A stretch of DNA of 64,000 bases, taken from positions 45,175,930 through 45,239,929 of the forward strand of contig NC_091936.1 in the NCBI RefSeq assembly GCF_041260155.1, written 5' to 3'. Of this stretch, positions 1 to 15,586 are shown in pieces. A program made the position numbers and the translations under genes. Origin of the DNA: Ptychodera flava. Taxonomy: Eukaryota; Hemichordata; Enteropneusta; Ptychoderidae. The notes beneath the pieces are model-generated. The model saw only the letters and a list, made by a program, of their open reading frames with translations. It ran no database searches and was not told the origin of the DNA. How positions within the stretch are numbered: the stretch's first letter is position 1; every line of letters starts with the position of its first letter.

Positions 1-89
1 TTTCAGGCAAAAGTTAAAAATCACGCTTCATTCAGTTGTATTGTGTTGTTTACTGTTACAGTTTTCATTTCTGTGTTTCTGTCTCACAG

Positions 90-505
90 CTTTGAATATC
101 CAGCATCAGGTCCAGTTCTTACTTGCCCAGTGACTACTTTCGATGGCAGTGAAGACAGACCACATGATATGAAAGGTGTGTTGATTATCAAGATGACTTT
201 GGTTGCCAGATTCTAGTTGTAGCCGATTACTTTGTTGCAAATCTTCTGGTTTCTGATGTTTTAAGTCGATCAGAGTTGGCAGCTTTCCTTTGTTTATAAA
301 GATACATCAGACATCCTCATTTCTGAATGTCAATTTACCACTTTATTTTTTTTCAACAGCCTGGGGAGATCTATCGAAGGGTGACTTTTCATCGTATGTG
401 TTGCCAGGTGGTCATTTTTACCTCTTTGATAAGGACAATCAGAAGAAACTGGCGGGCTATTTGACTCAGATATTCCATGTCAACGATGCTATGGATATTG
501 TGTGA
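90..505 (+). CDS. S-acyl fatty acid synthase thioesterase-like (OLAH), 3' end only
   Basis: Two exons, 90-175 and 360-505, join across a GT-AG intron (acceptor ctcacag before 90; donor at 176; acceptor caacag before 360) and end in TGA at 503-505. The joined peptide of about 77 residues contains FDGSEDRPHDMKAW and LPGGHFYLF. I recognise these as the C-terminal part of type II (medium-chain) thioesterases of the alpha/beta-hydrolase fold, which release acyl chains from fatty-acid or polyketide synthase carrier domains in the cytosol. The His of GGHFYL sits where the catalytic-triad His is expected; the nucleophile Ser (GxSxG) would lie in exons left of the window. The frame is fixed by the splice phase (codon G|CC). 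Identification rests on motif recognition of a short fragment; another alpha/beta-hydrolase of the same family is possible. Confidence 0.75.
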
Positions 506-1417
506 GAGAATGCAAGATGAGCAGAGTGCTTCCTTTGTTATGACGTGATTTCAAACGATCTCTAAGTACTACCATTGATATTGAAAATGAATATGTGTGA
601 AATTTTAGATGAAATGCATCAATATTGTTTGATGACTACAGTGATGATCATGTAATAAGGCCACAGAGCACAATCTACATAAAAAATATGCAAAACAACT
701 AATTTGTCCAAATTTCTGTCTGTTGAAGCCAATGTCACCAGTGTGTTTCTGTATTTAGTATCAAACCTACCACTGCGAGCATTGCTACAGTGTACCAGGC
801 TTTTCTGGTCATTGAATTCCTGAGTACACTTTGAGTCATTTACGATTGTTAGAGCATGGAAGACATCATGTGTGCATGGACATCTGTTGACAGATTGTTA
901 TTTCATCTACAAGTCAAAACAGTCAAATAAAACATATGATGACTATAAATTACTCAAACTGTCACAATTTTCAAAATGTTTTTTATATACTAATGTATCT
1001 GATTTGTCTTTTTTGTGGCATCGGTGTCATTTCTGCCTCTTAAATGCAGGCATGTACTTCAGCAATGGGTTATTGATATGCTTTTAACATCCTGTTTTTT
1101 CATGCATTTGATGATCTAAGTACTTTTCAGTGATGGACCACAGACAGCCATTATGATTGGTGGTATTACAATTTTGACAGTGAAATTAATACACATGTAT
1201 TATCAGAATATATTTACTTGTTGTGGTGGGCACCACTAACCCTGCAATTTTTACCCATCCTCTCCCCATATCTCAATAATCCTCAAAAACTGTCAAAAAA
1301 TTTGTGAAATTTAAGATTGAATTTTCAGATGAATTTTCACATGATTACTACTGGAATTAGAAAAGTCTGTATCTTTTCATGTGAGACTTGGAAGTTGGAA
1401 TTGCTTAATGGAATAAA
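506..1417 (+). other. 3' UTR of the thioesterase-like gene
   Basis: Non-coding sequence after the TGA. Candidate poly(A) signals AATAAA lie at 926-931 and 1412-1417; which one is used cannot be read from the sequence. A short open frame at 872-1087 has no recognisable content. Confidence 0.4.
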
Positions 1418-3639
1418 CAAATACTTTTGTCAAAACAGATGTGTTCTGGAAATATTTTCAACTACTTTGGCTTAGCTTTGCACTATTGCCAACACTGGTT
1501 GACAGTTATTCATAATTGTTCAATCAACCAAGTTTTGCTGTCAACTTGGTCCACCAGATGATAATTAAATCATTTTGTGACAATAGATCCTTCTTTTTCC
1601 ATCATGGATAAAACCATGAACTATTGGTACTACAGGCATTTCCCAGTAAATCTTCCCATGGTGAGCTGAAAGACTCATGTCACAAGACAGCAAATACATT
1701 GGTTTCTATGCCAGTGAAGGAGCTCCATGGTAAAGTAATTGCAACAAGGCATCTGGGCAGGTAAATTTGAAAAGCTACAGGCCCGGGCAAATCAGTACCT
1801 GAACTGAAACTATCTATCAGTAACTGCAAAATTTTACCAGCCTGGTCAAAAATTTATGTGCCTCAGGGATGTAGGCAGGGTGTTATTTCATTTCATGCTG
1901 ATACTGTGATGTCCACAAACAGGGATGTAGGCAGGGTATTATTTCATTTCATGCTGATACTGTGATGTCCACGAACAGGGATGTAGGCAGGGTATTATTT
2001 CATTTCATGCTGATACTGTGATGTCCACGAACAGGGATGTAGGCAGGGTATTATTTCATTTCATGCTGATACTGTGATGTCCACGAACAGGGATGTAGGC
2101 AGGGTATTATTTCATTTCATGCTGATACTGTGATGTCCACGAACAGGGATGTAGGCAGGGTATTATTTCATTTCATGCTGATACTGTGATGTCCACGAAC
2201 AGGGATGTAGGCAGGGTATTATTTCATTTCATGCTGATACTGTGATGTCCACGAACAGGGATGTAGGCAGGGTATTATTTCATTTCATGCTGATACTGTG
2301 ATGTCCACGAACAGGGATGTAGGCAGGGTATTACTTCATTTCATGCTGATACTGTGATGTCCACGAACAGGGATGTAGGCAGGGTATTATTTCATTTCAT
2401 GCTGATACTGTGATGTCCACAAACGAAATTTAAAAAAACGGAAGGCAAAGTAACCAAGAAACCACTCTGCCAGCTCATACTGTCCTCCATATTATGCAAG
2501 CACAACAGCTTAAGTGAATAACTTTTGTGGTGTTATTATCAATCCCGATAAAAAATAAAACATTACAAAGGCACTTGAATAATAAACTTTATCAAAATGT
2601 AATCTACGAATGTGTCTACAAATTGTGGCACAACAGATGACTAAGTGTGAATGAGAGTTGATGCTGTAAGTACATGAAATTTGATTAAAAAATTCCAAAG
2701 GCATTCTCATTTGAAGAATAATAATACACTTTCAGTATTATATGAAATAAAATTTCTCTTTATGGAAAAAAGTAAACGTCTTCTCTGATGAGTATTGTCA
2801 CAATATATCTATTGTGATAGAAGAAAGGTCTGCGTAAATTGTACAAATTACTGAGACATGAAAAACATAAACATCCAGAATTTACTATTTCCTGTATACC
2901 TGTTTGTAGTCAAAATCTGTAAATCTCACTGCAGGGGGAATCTGATGCTCCACTACAAAGTAAGGATACTGGCAAGTCAAAAGCTGGTCTGCAAACTCAC
3001 AAAAACTTTTATCACAATGCTGTGTAGTTATCCTTACAGACATTTGCATCTTAGCAATAAGTGCAAACCATTTTCATAATCAATGTCATGTCAATTCATG
3101 TTTACATGATACATAATTTCTAGTAATACCACAAAACTGCTTGCAGTTGTAGGTTTCCCAGTACAGTGAGACTATTAACACATGTTATACCAGTGTGTAC
3201 TACAGGAAATGTAAGATATGCTAATTATGTGATAACAGAAATTTGAACAAAATTCTATTCAGTTCCAAAGTCTTTTCTTTGATTTCTTTTGTGCCAGTCA
3301 CAAGGTAAGGACTGCTTCAATGTACAGTCTAGACAGAAATAATGTGTTTTTGCAAGAGAACCATTCTGTGTAACTTTTTGAAGAGAAAGGTTGAAAGACA
3401 ATGTAATGTTCAGTTTTAACCACTGTCTCTCTACTCCAGTGGTGGAAGAACTATGTGTTGGCTTTTCCATGATTTTATCCGAGTGAGTAATGTATATGTG
3501 CATTGTATCACAGATGAAACTCTACCTTTCTTCACATGCACAGGATTGCTGACAATAGGTTTCTTTCGCTTTTCAAAATTCAGCTTTTGCATCACTTTCC
3601 TAAAATTCTGTTTTGATCTTGATCCTGATCTCTTGGTTC
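1418..3639. other. Spacer between thioesterase and arylsulfatase genes
   Basis: Apart from the minisatellite at 1865-2424, I see no gene, RNA or element here. Short open frames (2510-2710, 2858-3079, 3255-3503) are AT-rich and resemble nothing known. The two flanking genes converge on this spacer. Confidence 0.5.
1865..2424. repeat. 56-bp minisatellite, 10 copies
   Basis: Ten head-to-tail copies of a 56-bp unit starting AGGGATGTAGGCAGGGT, with starts exactly 56 bp apart from 1865 to 2369. Copies are nearly identical. The first copy has GGGTGTTATTT where the others have GGGTATTATTT; one copy near 2323 has a T-to-C change. The first and last copies share CCACAAAC where interior copies have CCACGAAC. 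No open frame runs through it. Confidence 0.97.
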
Positions 3640-3640
3640 A

Positions 3641-3749
3641 TTTATTTTAATTCTTGGATTTGGAATGTATTTGTTGCAGGTGAAAATTCCCAATTTGGTG
3701 CCATGATGCACTGTCATCTTTGTTCAGCAGTAATTGCTGATTATCTGAA
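3641..3749 (-). other. Arylsulfatase 3' UTR and poly(A) signal
   Basis: On the minus strand an AATAAA (plus-strand tttatt at 3641-3646) lies about 105 bp beyond the arylsulfatase stop codon, a normal spacing for a short 3' UTR. Confidence 0.55.
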
Positions 3750-6700
3750 CTAGTCACATCTGCAGCAGGATGGAAATGGATCACATCCAGGCTTGCAACA
3801 TGGTTCCAGCCTACGATCTTTAGGTTTGTTCACTTGGCTTGTCCCCCATGTCATAGCTGCTTCAAACTTGATTTTCAATTTGTCAATATCTAGCAATATA
3901 CTTGCATATTGTGATTTCATGTTCAGGTTGTAGAGTTCACCAGGGTCTTCATTCAGGTCAAAAAGGAGAGGAGGGTTGTGTTTGACTGTGTTGTTTGGGT
4001 GGCAGTCTGCGTCCGGGTTGTACATTCCTGACTGTGGGGAGCCCTCTGTGTAGTAATGTGCCTTGAAGTTTTTGTATCTCACAGCGTATGCACCAATCTT
4101 CTGCTCGGGAAATGCCGAGTAATAGAACATTGAATCACGTGGGCTCTGTGTTCAGTAAAGGGAAAAACAGGTTTCATTGATAAGTTCCTTGAATAGTAAA
4201 CAAGGATGCACGAGAAGACACAACAAAACTGTCATGGTGCAAACTCTATTGAATACTTTTGGTTTCAGAGCTGATAGTATGTTCAGTGTATTTCATAGAT
4301 AAAAACTATCCTTTCACTGAGATGCAATGAGTCCATAAAAAACAAAGCACCTTTTAAAATTGCGTGTCTCCGAAGTTTTGAACTACTGGAATAATTTTAT
4401 GCCTGTGTAATAGTTTTATCTAACTCCATTATGATAATACTGCTAGATATAAATGCTTGGTGAAACAAATTGTGAAGATTCTGATACCTTTGACTGTTGA
4501 AACAATACAGATGACATGTCCATCCCATCAATGGTAACCTTTGGCAGGGAACCTCCACCAAGCTTTGTGATGGTAGGAAGCAAATCTAGAGTGGTAGTGA
4601 ACTCCGGTGACCTTTGTCCTGGTGAAATTTGACCTGGATATATGCAAGTGGAAATGTTACGTTTGTAGTAGCAACTAAAGACTATGGTACAGTGTGTAGG
4701 ATATCTAACAGATGCCAAAGATGCAGCCATAAAGGTAGACGTCTTTCCAGTAATTTTATCATATCTATGATAATTCAGAAATTATTTTCATCTTTTTTTT
4801 GGTTACAGTGTTCTCTAAGGGCACTTTAAATAAAGTTATTGTTTGCCGTCCACATGCTGGTAGGTTTTCGGAGAAAATTAAGAAAACAAACACAATGTTA
4901 ACATTATAAAACAAATAAAAATATTATTTTTCCAAAGGAAACCAAATAAAAATTGAGCTTATGTTAATCCACTTGTGTTTTTTATCTGTGTTTTTTTTCC
5001 CTGGCTGGCTGGTTGATTTTTCAAAAATCCAATGACGGCAAAACAAAGAATTTTCTTTAAATGGCCTAAACTCAAAGGACTTAATTACAAAATGGCGTCA
5101 TTGTACATATGAAGGAAGTTGTGATTAATATTTGTGAACCTTCTACAGTTTTGGCAACATGTATGGTCGGCTCAAAAGAAACTCTACTTCAAGTTACTTG
5201 AACCTGAGATATGCAAATCATAGGGTAATCTATGCAAATATTTTTGTTGATCGTGTTCAAACTTATAGAAGCCATATTTAGTTGCCATGGTTAGAACAGA
5301 TACTCACCTGGCCAGTATGCAATAGCTGGTACTCTATGTCCACCTTCATACGTTGTAGCCTTGCCACATTTTAACATACCTGAACTACCACCATAGTACA
5401 TATCTCTCAATGCAGCACTAAAATAGTGAAAAGATAAGTTTTTATTACAGCTGTTACACATTTAAAGATTCATTGCTATACTCAAACTGTGAACATTATA
5501 GTAAAATTGTAAAAAGTTTTGTTTTGAGCTCATCAATAAATTATTAATACCAGCAACTTTGGTTGTACTGATGTTTAACTAGACATGACATAAATGAATG
5601 TTGAGTCTAACAATGCTTTGCTGGGCTTCAAATAATTACCCTGATCAGCTCATTGAAATCACTGCAATGACTCCACAGGTCAAGGACTTTGCTGAATCTG
5701 AGTGTGACAGTCCAAAGAAATAGATATCATTTACTTACCCATTGTCTGAGGTGAAGAAGACAAACGTATTGTTTTCAATCCCATTCTCTCTGAGTTGGTC
5801 AATGACCTGACCAACACTCCAGTCAATCTCAGCCAGGGAATCTCCGTAGATTCCCCGCTCAGTAAAATTCCGGAACCTCTTCCCGGCAAACTGTGGAAAA
5901 TGGCAGTGGTTGAAGGCATAGTACAGGAAGAATGGACTTCCCTCCCGTGCACTTTGTGAGATGAAATCTCTGGCAAAGCTGGAATAATCTTCCATAAGAG
6001 TCATCAAGTCAGCCGGTTGTTGGGTGATTTTAGTATCCTGGAAAATTGGACAGTATGTGTTGTCAAATCCACATTTGTCACCTCCAAAGACACTCCATTG
6101 ACAGCCCACATTCGGATAGAAACATTTCTCACATGGACATGCTCCATGGACATATGGGATGCCAAAATATCTCTCAAATCCATAATTAGTAGGAAAGTGA
6201 ACCAAATCTTTGCCGATGCCAAGATCCCATTTACCAATCATAGCTGTCCGATATCCTTGGTTCTTCAAGATCTGAGCAATGGTGGTCTCATTCCTTGGAA
6301 GTCCACCTGTAGAGTCCGGACTCAGAACAAATGGATAGATTCCAGAGCGTATCTGATAACGGCCAGTCAACAAAGCTGCTCTAATGAAATATTGAAAATA
6401 GAATAATAATTTTGTCATCACCTTGCATATATTATATGGAAAGATCAGCAAATAAAAGTCATTTCATACTTGACAACTCCAGATATTCTATCAAGTATTG
6501 ACTTCCTTTGAAAAGGTCCAAACAATTTCTGATGGCCAAAATGCACTGCAAGTGAAGTTGATCTCTGTATTCTATATTATGATTTCAGATAGAATATAAA
6601 CCATTGCGCAATATAAACTAGAATCTCTAACTTTGTTTTTTCTCAGTGTCCCTGTTGATAAATATCCATAATTTCTTATCTTGGTGTAAATCATTGTACA

Positions 6701-7150
6701 GCTTTTATAGACCTGTAAACGGTGTGGAAATAACTTCAGCCATTAATGTTCACTCCCAAGGTACACTGACACACCATCAGATACCATGGACTTCTTCTGG
6801 TACATACACAATTTTACATGGAATACCATGAAGGTAGAAGTGAGAGTCTGGTTTCTACCTCCATGGTATACCTACTCAAAACGATAATACGCACAAAACT
6901 GAGAAGATATATACCTCGATGGACTGCAAAGATTGGCCGCACTGTAGAATGAAGTCAACAAAAGCCCGTCTTCAGCCATTTTGTTCAAGTTTGGCGTGAA
7001 AGAAGTTGGGTGACCGTAACAGCCCAGATCTCCATAGCCGACATCGTCGGCAAACAGTATGACAACGTTGGGCTTACTCGAAGACGCGTGAATCCTCAGA
7101 AAAATCAGTAGGAACATTCCGAGTTTATAGTTCACCATCTCGTATTTCAT
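3750..7150 (-). CDS. Arylsulfatase (ARSA / sea-urchin ARS type), complete, 5 exons
   Basis: Exons (minus strand): 6915-7150, 5739-6380, 5308-5417, 4488-4633, 3750-4145. All junctions are GT-AG and the 1,530 nt give exactly 509 aa plus stop. ATG at 7150 precedes a hydrophobic signal-like stretch ([12 protein letters not shown]). Sulfatase landmarks: metal-binding [14 protein letters not shown] (D35, D36); C75-S-P-S-R79 for formylglycine, split by intron 1 and followed by AALLTGR; GKW at 128-130; [27 protein letters not shown]. The C-terminus is Cys-rich ([18 protein letters not shown]), as in ARSA and sea-urchin ARS. Expected role: secreted or lysosomal hydrolysis of sulfate esters. Oddity: the conserved His after GKW (ARSA H125) is Asp131 (GAT at 6224-6226). 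Length matches human ARSA (about 507 aa). Family assignment is firm; substrate is unknown. Confidence 0.93.
6820..6872. repeat. Small inverted repeat in arylsulfatase intron 1
   Basis: Arms 6820-6839 and 6852-6872 (GGAATACCATGAAGGTAGAA and the complement of TTTCTACCTCCATGGTATACC) can fold into a hairpin with a 12-nt loop. It may be a foldback-element relic. Confidence 0.6.
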
Positions 7151-11849
<4,699 letters not shown>

Positions 11850-12175
11850 ACTTTACCCTGAGGAGGGTGCCTGTCTGACCAGGGACTAGGAATTTATTCT
11901 GTAATATAGATCTGCAATGTGTAATGATTTCTCTTTTGCACAATATTTATCAAGAAGTGAAAATTGAAATATGTTTTGTGAAAGCACTTGAAATGTTTCA
12001 AGGTTTTAGGTTATTTTTGAAATGAAATACATCATCACAAGATTAAGACTTCAGTTTTGAGATAAAACTACGTTAATGTATTTTCTTTCAACATCTGGGT
12101 TTGTCTGGCTTTGCTAGTAGGTACCATAATTCTTCACTTCTTACCTTATACAATAAAGTATAAGGCTTGAAGAGC
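11850..12175 (+). other. KAT5 3' UTR with poly(A) signal
   Basis: AATAAA at 12152-12157 lies about 300 bp after the stop. No A-tract follows it, so there is no visible trace of a retroposed poly(A) tail. Confidence 0.55.
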
Positions 12176-13728
12176 ACTGAACAAAGAATCTGCAGTGCTT
12201 CGATAGACCTTGTAGAAATGTTGGTAGTCTGCATATCAAAGCCAAAGCTGCAACAGTGTACTTTGCCATGTGTCCTCCCAGGCTTGTCACTTTCCTATCT
12301 GCCAAAATCAGTAAAATGCAGTATTTAGCCAAAACCTATATGTATATTGTCACCTTCTTGGCATGATATGTAAGAGTGGGTCAAGTCAGTAACAATTATG
12401 TTCACAGACTCTATTTTTTGAGATTATTCCAAATGTTGTTCAACTCTTTGTTAGCATGCAACGTATGGGGCATGTTGCGCCTCATTTGTTTGAACCAAGT
12501 GTATGTGATAGTGACATATCAACTTGCAGGATAATGGGTTAAACTTCAAAAGTGCTTGTAAATTTTGTTCTGTTTGTAAAAGATAAGATTCTTGTTTTGT
12601 AATCTGAAAGCTATGTCAAAATGCCAAAGTTTTGAACTTGTAAACCCGGCCTGTACATTATGTAATGTTAAAATTCATTGTTGACCATGTGATTAATTTT
12701 AAGTCTTGACTAGAATACCGGTATATGAATAATAGCTGCGCACACCATATTATACAGGATAACACAATGTTGTGTCGGCAAGGTTGATTTTTGTTAGTTT
12801 CAAATTACTCCAGGGAGCTTAAAAAGGAAATCTAACCAGTTTCTAGAACAAGAATGATGAAAACACCATCCAGAGTTGCAGCTTTTGTCACTTCAAAGAT
12901 GTGAAGTAACCAAATAATATATGTACACATCTTCAACTCTTTTCTCTCAAGCATATGACAAAAGAGAAATTAATTTTCAGAACAGATGCCAGGTTATATC
13001 AACATATCAAGAGACACTAACTTTTCACTGCCTATTTTGTAACTTTTGCATAAACAGAATTTGCTTTTATATCATGCCGATGTTTTTTTACTCTAACATG
13101 TTGAATATGCCTTCACACATGTCGTGGATTAGATGTATGGTTTTGACGTGAAAGGAGGGTATGATTAAATTGATAGGCAGTGTGGTGTCAGAATAGATGT
13201 ATGGAAATTGAAAAGAAAAATTAACACTTTTGAAAGAGATTTTTAAAATTCATTGCATCAATTTGCAGTCAATCTAATTTATTTTCAAATGGTGTTTGCA
13301 CAGAAATGTAATAGAGTTTGTATAGAATGATCCTTTTTTTGCAGTTTCTTTGTGAAAAGATCTTACGATTCTACATTCAGGTGTGTTGCACTCATTTCTT
13401 TCCACAAGTGTACAGTTGAATGCAATGAATGGTCTTTTGAGTTGTAAGTAGTTCCAAGTTATATTTCATTTCTATTAAACTTAATTTAAATATCAAAATC
13501 CTATATTGTTGAGTCACGCAATCCAACCATCCAAGGATATATATCTGTATGCACATTTTAACAAAGAGATACAAAATACCTCTGAGATTTACTAGTAATG
13601 TCCTTTTTCTGCCACTATTAAACTTGCAAATTCAAAAATAATGAACAATACCAGTATTATTATTCTAACCATTATTATATAGACAAAAAAATTACATTTC
13701 CCAAAATAACATTCCTTGTTTGGAGCAC

Positions 13729-13839
13729 TGATGTGTATTGCTGCGAAAACGAGCCCTGCCACTCCTTGACGTGTTCTGCTCCAATGACCAAGCTACCCGA
13801 GTGGCAGAGGCTACGGATTCGCAGCAATGATGTGTATTG
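13729..13839. mobile_element. Tiny foldback/tRNA-like insertion with 12-bp target duplication
   Basis: An 87-bp insert (13741-13827) is flanked by perfect 12-bp direct repeats TGATGTGTATTG (13729-13740, 13828-13839). The insert starts CTGCGAA and ends TTCGCAG(CAA), and its arms (CTGCGAAAACGAGCC.CTGCCACTC against CTGCGAATCCGTAGCCTCTGCCACTC) are inverted repeats. On the minus strand TAGCTTGGTCATTGGAGC and GGCTCGTTTTC, 40 bp apart, resemble weak pol III A and B boxes. Insertion is well supported; class is not. Confidence 0.6.
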
Positions 13840-13890
13840 ATTGGACATGTCAAGTCAAATTAAAGTCATAGTGTTGGATGCGTCTTCTAT

Positions 13891-13948
13891 CAATCCTTTC
13901 ACCACCATGGTTTGGCCCAAATCCTTTGCTATCAATAGTAACTGTTAA
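13891..13948. repeat. Dispersed repeat, copy 1
   Basis: CTTTCACCACCATGGTTTGG and the following bases are matched, with scattered differences, at 19226-19286. This appears to be one end of a dispersed element. Confidence 0.55.
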
Positions 13949-14579
13949 CTTAGACCGGCCCCCAGTCGCCTGGCTTTTTTCGGCAGCAGTTAGGCTCACC
14001 AAGGCCAAGTTCACCTCACGATCTATGCAACAGCCTATCACTTAGCATGACAGTCTGCTGAAGATTAGTCCTTCAATATATTCTGTTTTGATATTTACAT
14101 GCCAACACACTACTATAGACTCATTGGTTGACAAGTTAAATTTGTCCCATATCTGTATCTTCTCTGGTGAAAATAAAATATTACCTGGTATTGAATTATG
14201 AAGCTAAAAGACCAAAATTTTCAATCCCAGTCATCATTGACACATGTGTTCATGGTAACATAAAAGAAATTACGCTGTGAATATTTTGCTTGATCCAATC
14301 AAAATCCAGTGGGCAACTGTAAAAATGAATGCATGCATCCATCTATGTCAGCCTTAGATGTCCTGCATTCCATCCACACGTACAAATTTTTAAGATTACC
14401 TGTTCTCCTAGGCATTTGAAAGTAGGTACATGTAAGTTCATGCGAATTACATATGCTCTAAGTGAAAACTGCAGTAGTTTGTGCACAGGTGAACTGAAAA
14501 TGAATAGTCTAAAAATATGTATAAATTGTAATTATGAAACATTGATATCACTAATACTGAGTTAATATTTCATCCAGGT

Positions 14580-14790
14580 TGAGCTTCCTTTCTGCAGAGC
14601 AGCACTTGATATAATTGCTGTATGTGTACAAGTTGTGTATGGCATAGGCCGGCCAGGGCGTCCAATTTACAAGGAGTATACACTCCTAGTATATTGGACG
14701 TCCCGGCTGGCCTTTGTTATACTATGGTCATACACAACTCATACATGTATAGTGATTTTATCAAGTGCTAGTCTACAGAAAGAAATGGCG
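14580..14790. repeat. Near-perfect palindrome of about 210 bp
   Basis: The centre is GGAGTATACACTCC near 14680. Arms match outward through GGCCGGCCAGGGCGTCCAAT / ATTGGACGTCCCGGCTGGCC, then GTTGTGTATGG / CATACACAAC and AGCACTTGAT / TCAAGTGCT. It has no coding potential and looks like a foldback or MITE-type element. Confidence 0.85.
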
Positions 14791-14829
14791 TACATGACTC
14801 TGTGATCTCATTTGATCAGATGTCAGTTT

Positions 14830-15228
14830 AGCCTAGACTTCTATTCGTCCGCTTGCCTCCGTACCTCCGACCCACTACCGTCTAGTCTCGTGAGCAGTAT
14901 TTCGAGCTAGAGTTGTAAAAACTGCTCATTTGAATGTCAATGGTCGCCAACTGAGACCCTGACGTCACTAGCGTCCCTTTCAAAGTCAATCACTGAAAAT
15001 GACCCTCTCATGATTGGCCTATGACTTGGTTGGGCAGAGCTGCAGTGTCAACACGATTAACATATTTGACGTCATATTAATTAGCTCTGCCCACGTCAGG
15101 GTCTCAGTTGGCGACCATTGACATTCAAATGAGCAGTTTTTACAACTCTAGCTCAAAATACTGCTCATGAGACTAGACGGTAGTGGGTCGGAGGGGCGGA
15201 GGCAAGCGGACGAATAGAATTCTAGGCT
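14830..15228. mobile_element. Foldback/MITE with 136-bp inverted repeats
   Basis: Left arm 14830-14965 (starts AGCCTAGA, ends ACCCTGACGT) and right arm 15093-15228 are near-perfect reverse complements around a 127-bp core that also contains TGACGTCA motifs. Outer ends are AGCCTAG...CTAGGCT. I do not see a convincing target duplication. A short open frame (15173-15364) partly overlaps it and is not a gene. Confidence 0.88.
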
Positions 15229-15566
15229 GTCCGTTTGGTAAGCCAAATTTGATTGGTGTTGGACAAGCGGTTTCAGATAAGATATTTTGGCCAACACAAA
15301 AAATTTGGCTCAAACAATAGCTCATACAAATTTTTTCCATCAGATAATCAACTTTGACAGTCATCTATACATCTATATTTACAAACAATATTTTAAAAAG
15401 TCAAAAAAACTTTTTTGACTAAAAAAGAAATTAGCCATACAATTTGCATATAACATTTTCATAATCATTGGGAGCATTTAGTATTAAAATCAGCCGAGGA
15501 ACATACCTCATAGTTTTAAAAGAGCTTTGGGAGAATAACTTGTATTTATCTTAAAGAACTATTGTA

Positions 15567-15586
15567 CCCCCCCCCCCCCCCCCCCC
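15567..15586. repeat. Poly-C tract
   Basis: Twenty consecutive C residues. Length in such tracts is error-prone in sequencing. Confidence 0.95.

Noticed and set aside
1865..2424. Possible CRISPR-like array
   Set aside because: The 56-bp units are contiguous with no unique spacers, and the DNA is from an animal; it is a minisatellite.
6017..6406. 129-codon plus-strand frame over arylsulfatase exon 2
   Set aside because: Antisense of a long coding exon; the peptide has no recognisable features.
12921..13151. 76-codon plus-strand frame downstream of KAT5
   Set aside because: AT-rich, no splice or domain support, no homologue that I recognise.
13741..13827. Possible functional tRNA gene
   Set aside because: Box A and B matches are weak and I could not form a convincing cloverleaf or acceptor stem.
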